Shown in pieces: positions 63,444 through 64,000 of a stretch of DNA of 64,000 nt. Positions within the stretch are counted from its first letter, which is position 1, and each line of letters starts with the position of its first letter. The notes under the pieces are model-generated. The model was not told the origin of the DNA and made no database searches. It saw nothing but the letters and a program-made list of their open reading frames with translations. Position numbers and translations under genes: made by a program. Origin of the DNA: Empedobacter brevis_A (GTDB taxonomy: Bacteria > Bacteroidota > Bacteroidia > Flavobacteriales > Weeksellaceae); contig NZ_CBCPHV010000010.1 of assembly GCF_965118635.1 (NCBI RefSeq), forward strand, positions 1 through 64,000. Reading direction: 5' to 3'.

Positions 63444-63902
63444 ATGAATGATTTTTTTACAGCAACAGGTAGAAGTGGTTCAGTTGAACTTTACAATGAT
63501 AGAGTCGTTATTAAAAAAAGATTTGGAGGATTACAACGTAAATTCATCTCTGGAGATATTGAAATATATTTAGATAGTATAAAAAATCTTAATTTTAAGA
63601 ATGCTAATTCTTTGACTTATGGTTTTATTCAATTTGAAACTGCTGAGAATTCAAAAAAACTATCAAAAGGTAGTTTAATGATGGGACCCACTGATGAATT
63701 TTCAGTTATTTTTACTAAATCACAACAAAACGAATTTGATAATTTAAAAAGTAAAATTAATCAACTTCGCAATAAACCAAAATCTGTAATTCAAGAATCG
63801 TCATCTGCTGACGAATTATTAAAATTTGCAGAGCTTCGAGATAAAGGTATCATTACAAGTGATGAATTTGAAGCAAAGAAAAAGCAATTATTAGGACTTT
63901 AA
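63444..63902 (+). CDS. SHOCT-domain protein with bacterial PH-like N-terminus
   Basis: 152 residues. The N-terminal 100 residues are beta-rich and read GSVELYNDRVVIKKRFGGLQRKFISGDIEIYLDSIKNLNF and GFIQFETAE, like a bacterial PH domain (DUF4429-type); the last 30 residues are SHOCT (ELRDKGIITSDEFEAKKKQLLGL), which oligomerise or bind nucleic acids. Typical of phage and mobile elements; role unknown. Own transcription unit after the terminator. Confidence 0.85.
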   Translation: MNDFFTATGRSGSVELYNDRVVIKKRFGGLQRKFISGDIEIYLDSIKNLNFKNANSLTYGFIQFETAENSKKLSKGSLMMGPTDEFSVIFTKSQQNEFDNLKSKINQLRNKPKSVIQESSSADELLKFAELRDKGIITSDEFEAKKKQLLGL

Positions 63903-63905
63903 AAT

Positions 63906-64000
63906 ATGAAAACACTTCTATTATTTATTTTGATTTCTTTCAATTGTAATGCGCAAAGTTTATACGATGCAAAAGCCAACGAAAAAGTAAGTTATAGAGA
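63906..64000 (+). CDS. Secreted protein, 5' end only (truncated by the window)
   Basis: ATG 63906 opens a signal peptide (TLLLFILISFNCNAQ) with cleavage probably after AQ, followed by the start of a mature domain (SLYDAKANEKVSYR). Only 31 codons are visible, so function cannot be judged. It follows the SHOCT gene by three bases, probably in one operon, although an exported protein in a Mu-like prophage suggests an accessory (moron) gene. Confidence 0.5.
   Translation, partial: MKTLLLFILISFNCNAQSLYDAKANEKVSYR

Larger units (their letters stand above)
54231..64000 (+). mobile_element. Mu-like transposable prophage, left part (continues beyond the window)
   Basis: A repressor transcribed leftward followed by a rightward early operon with a Ner-like protein, DDE transposase, MuB-like ATPase and DUF3164 protein is the signature order of Mu-like phages. 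The left end is taken as TGTA at 54231, by analogy with Mu (TG...CA ends) and the position between namA and the repressor; alternatives within 54231-54330 cannot be excluded, and the right end lies outside the window so target duplication is untestable here. The late head and tail genes are not in the window. Confidence 0.75.

Noticed and set aside
1..64000. CRISPR arrays, rRNA genes, IS elements outside the prophage
   Set aside because: No regularly spaced repeats, no rRNA-like sequence, and no other transposase frame seen on reading both strands.

Overview
The window is AT-rich chromosomal DNA of a member of the Bacteroidota, order Flavobacteriales. Evidence: genes for the type IX secretion/gliding machinery (porU, porV, gldJ), a secreted nuclease with a type IX C-terminal signal, TAnnTTTG-type promoter boxes, scarce Shine-Dalgarno sequences, and lipoproteins with short Bacteroidota-style signals. 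The very low GC and gene content fit a Weeksellaceae genus such as Empedobacter; that genus guess is inference. No rRNA gene, complete tRNA gene or CRISPR array was seen.

Layout. 1-1.8 kb: a surface-glycosylation pair (GT2 glycosyltransferase plus a DUF6056-like membrane protein broken by a homopolymer frameshift). 1.9-10.4 kb: lpdA, fabH, transporters, TerC, HAD phosphatase, polysaccharide deacetylase, OsmC and pirin. 10.5-20.5 kb: the T9SS block porV-porU divergent from gldJ-murF, then a T9SS-exported endonuclease I. 20.6-36.8 kb: transaldolase, SDR, an S9 oligopeptidase, recQ-fmt, hup, an MFS/porin pair, tyrS with an upstream leader-peptide attenuator, ybaK. 36.9-47.4 kb: two candidate small RNAs around a Cys-rich CWC-DUF5522 protein, brnQ, a creD-type membrane cluster with a winged-helix regulator and two matching operators, SDR, arfB, MFS and aldo/keto reductase. 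47.7-54.2 kb: LytTR-type response regulator and beta-propeller sensor kinase, MFS, VOC and NamA-like oxidoreductase.

54.2-64.0 kb: the left part of a Mu-like transposable prophage that runs off the window. It has a leftward CI/LexA-type repressor, a bank of palindromic operators overlapping the rightward early promoter, a small Ner-like protein, a DDE transposase, a MuB-like ATPase, a DUF3164 protein, and a train of tightly overlapping small early genes, most of unknown function, ending with a PUA/ASCH-like protein, a DEDD exonuclease and a SHOCT protein. Two copies of a tRNA T-arm/acceptor mini-helix are embedded between its early genes, with compensatory base changes between copies.

The strongest non-routine signals are (i) the tyrS attenuator with a Tyr-rich leader peptide and mutually exclusive hairpins, (ii) the twin tRNA-like mini-helices of the prophage, (iii) the operator pairs of the prophage and of the creD cluster, (iv) twin terminator-ended small-RNA candidates, and (v) three genes each broken by one base in an A/T homopolymer, which may reflect phase variation, decay or assembly error.
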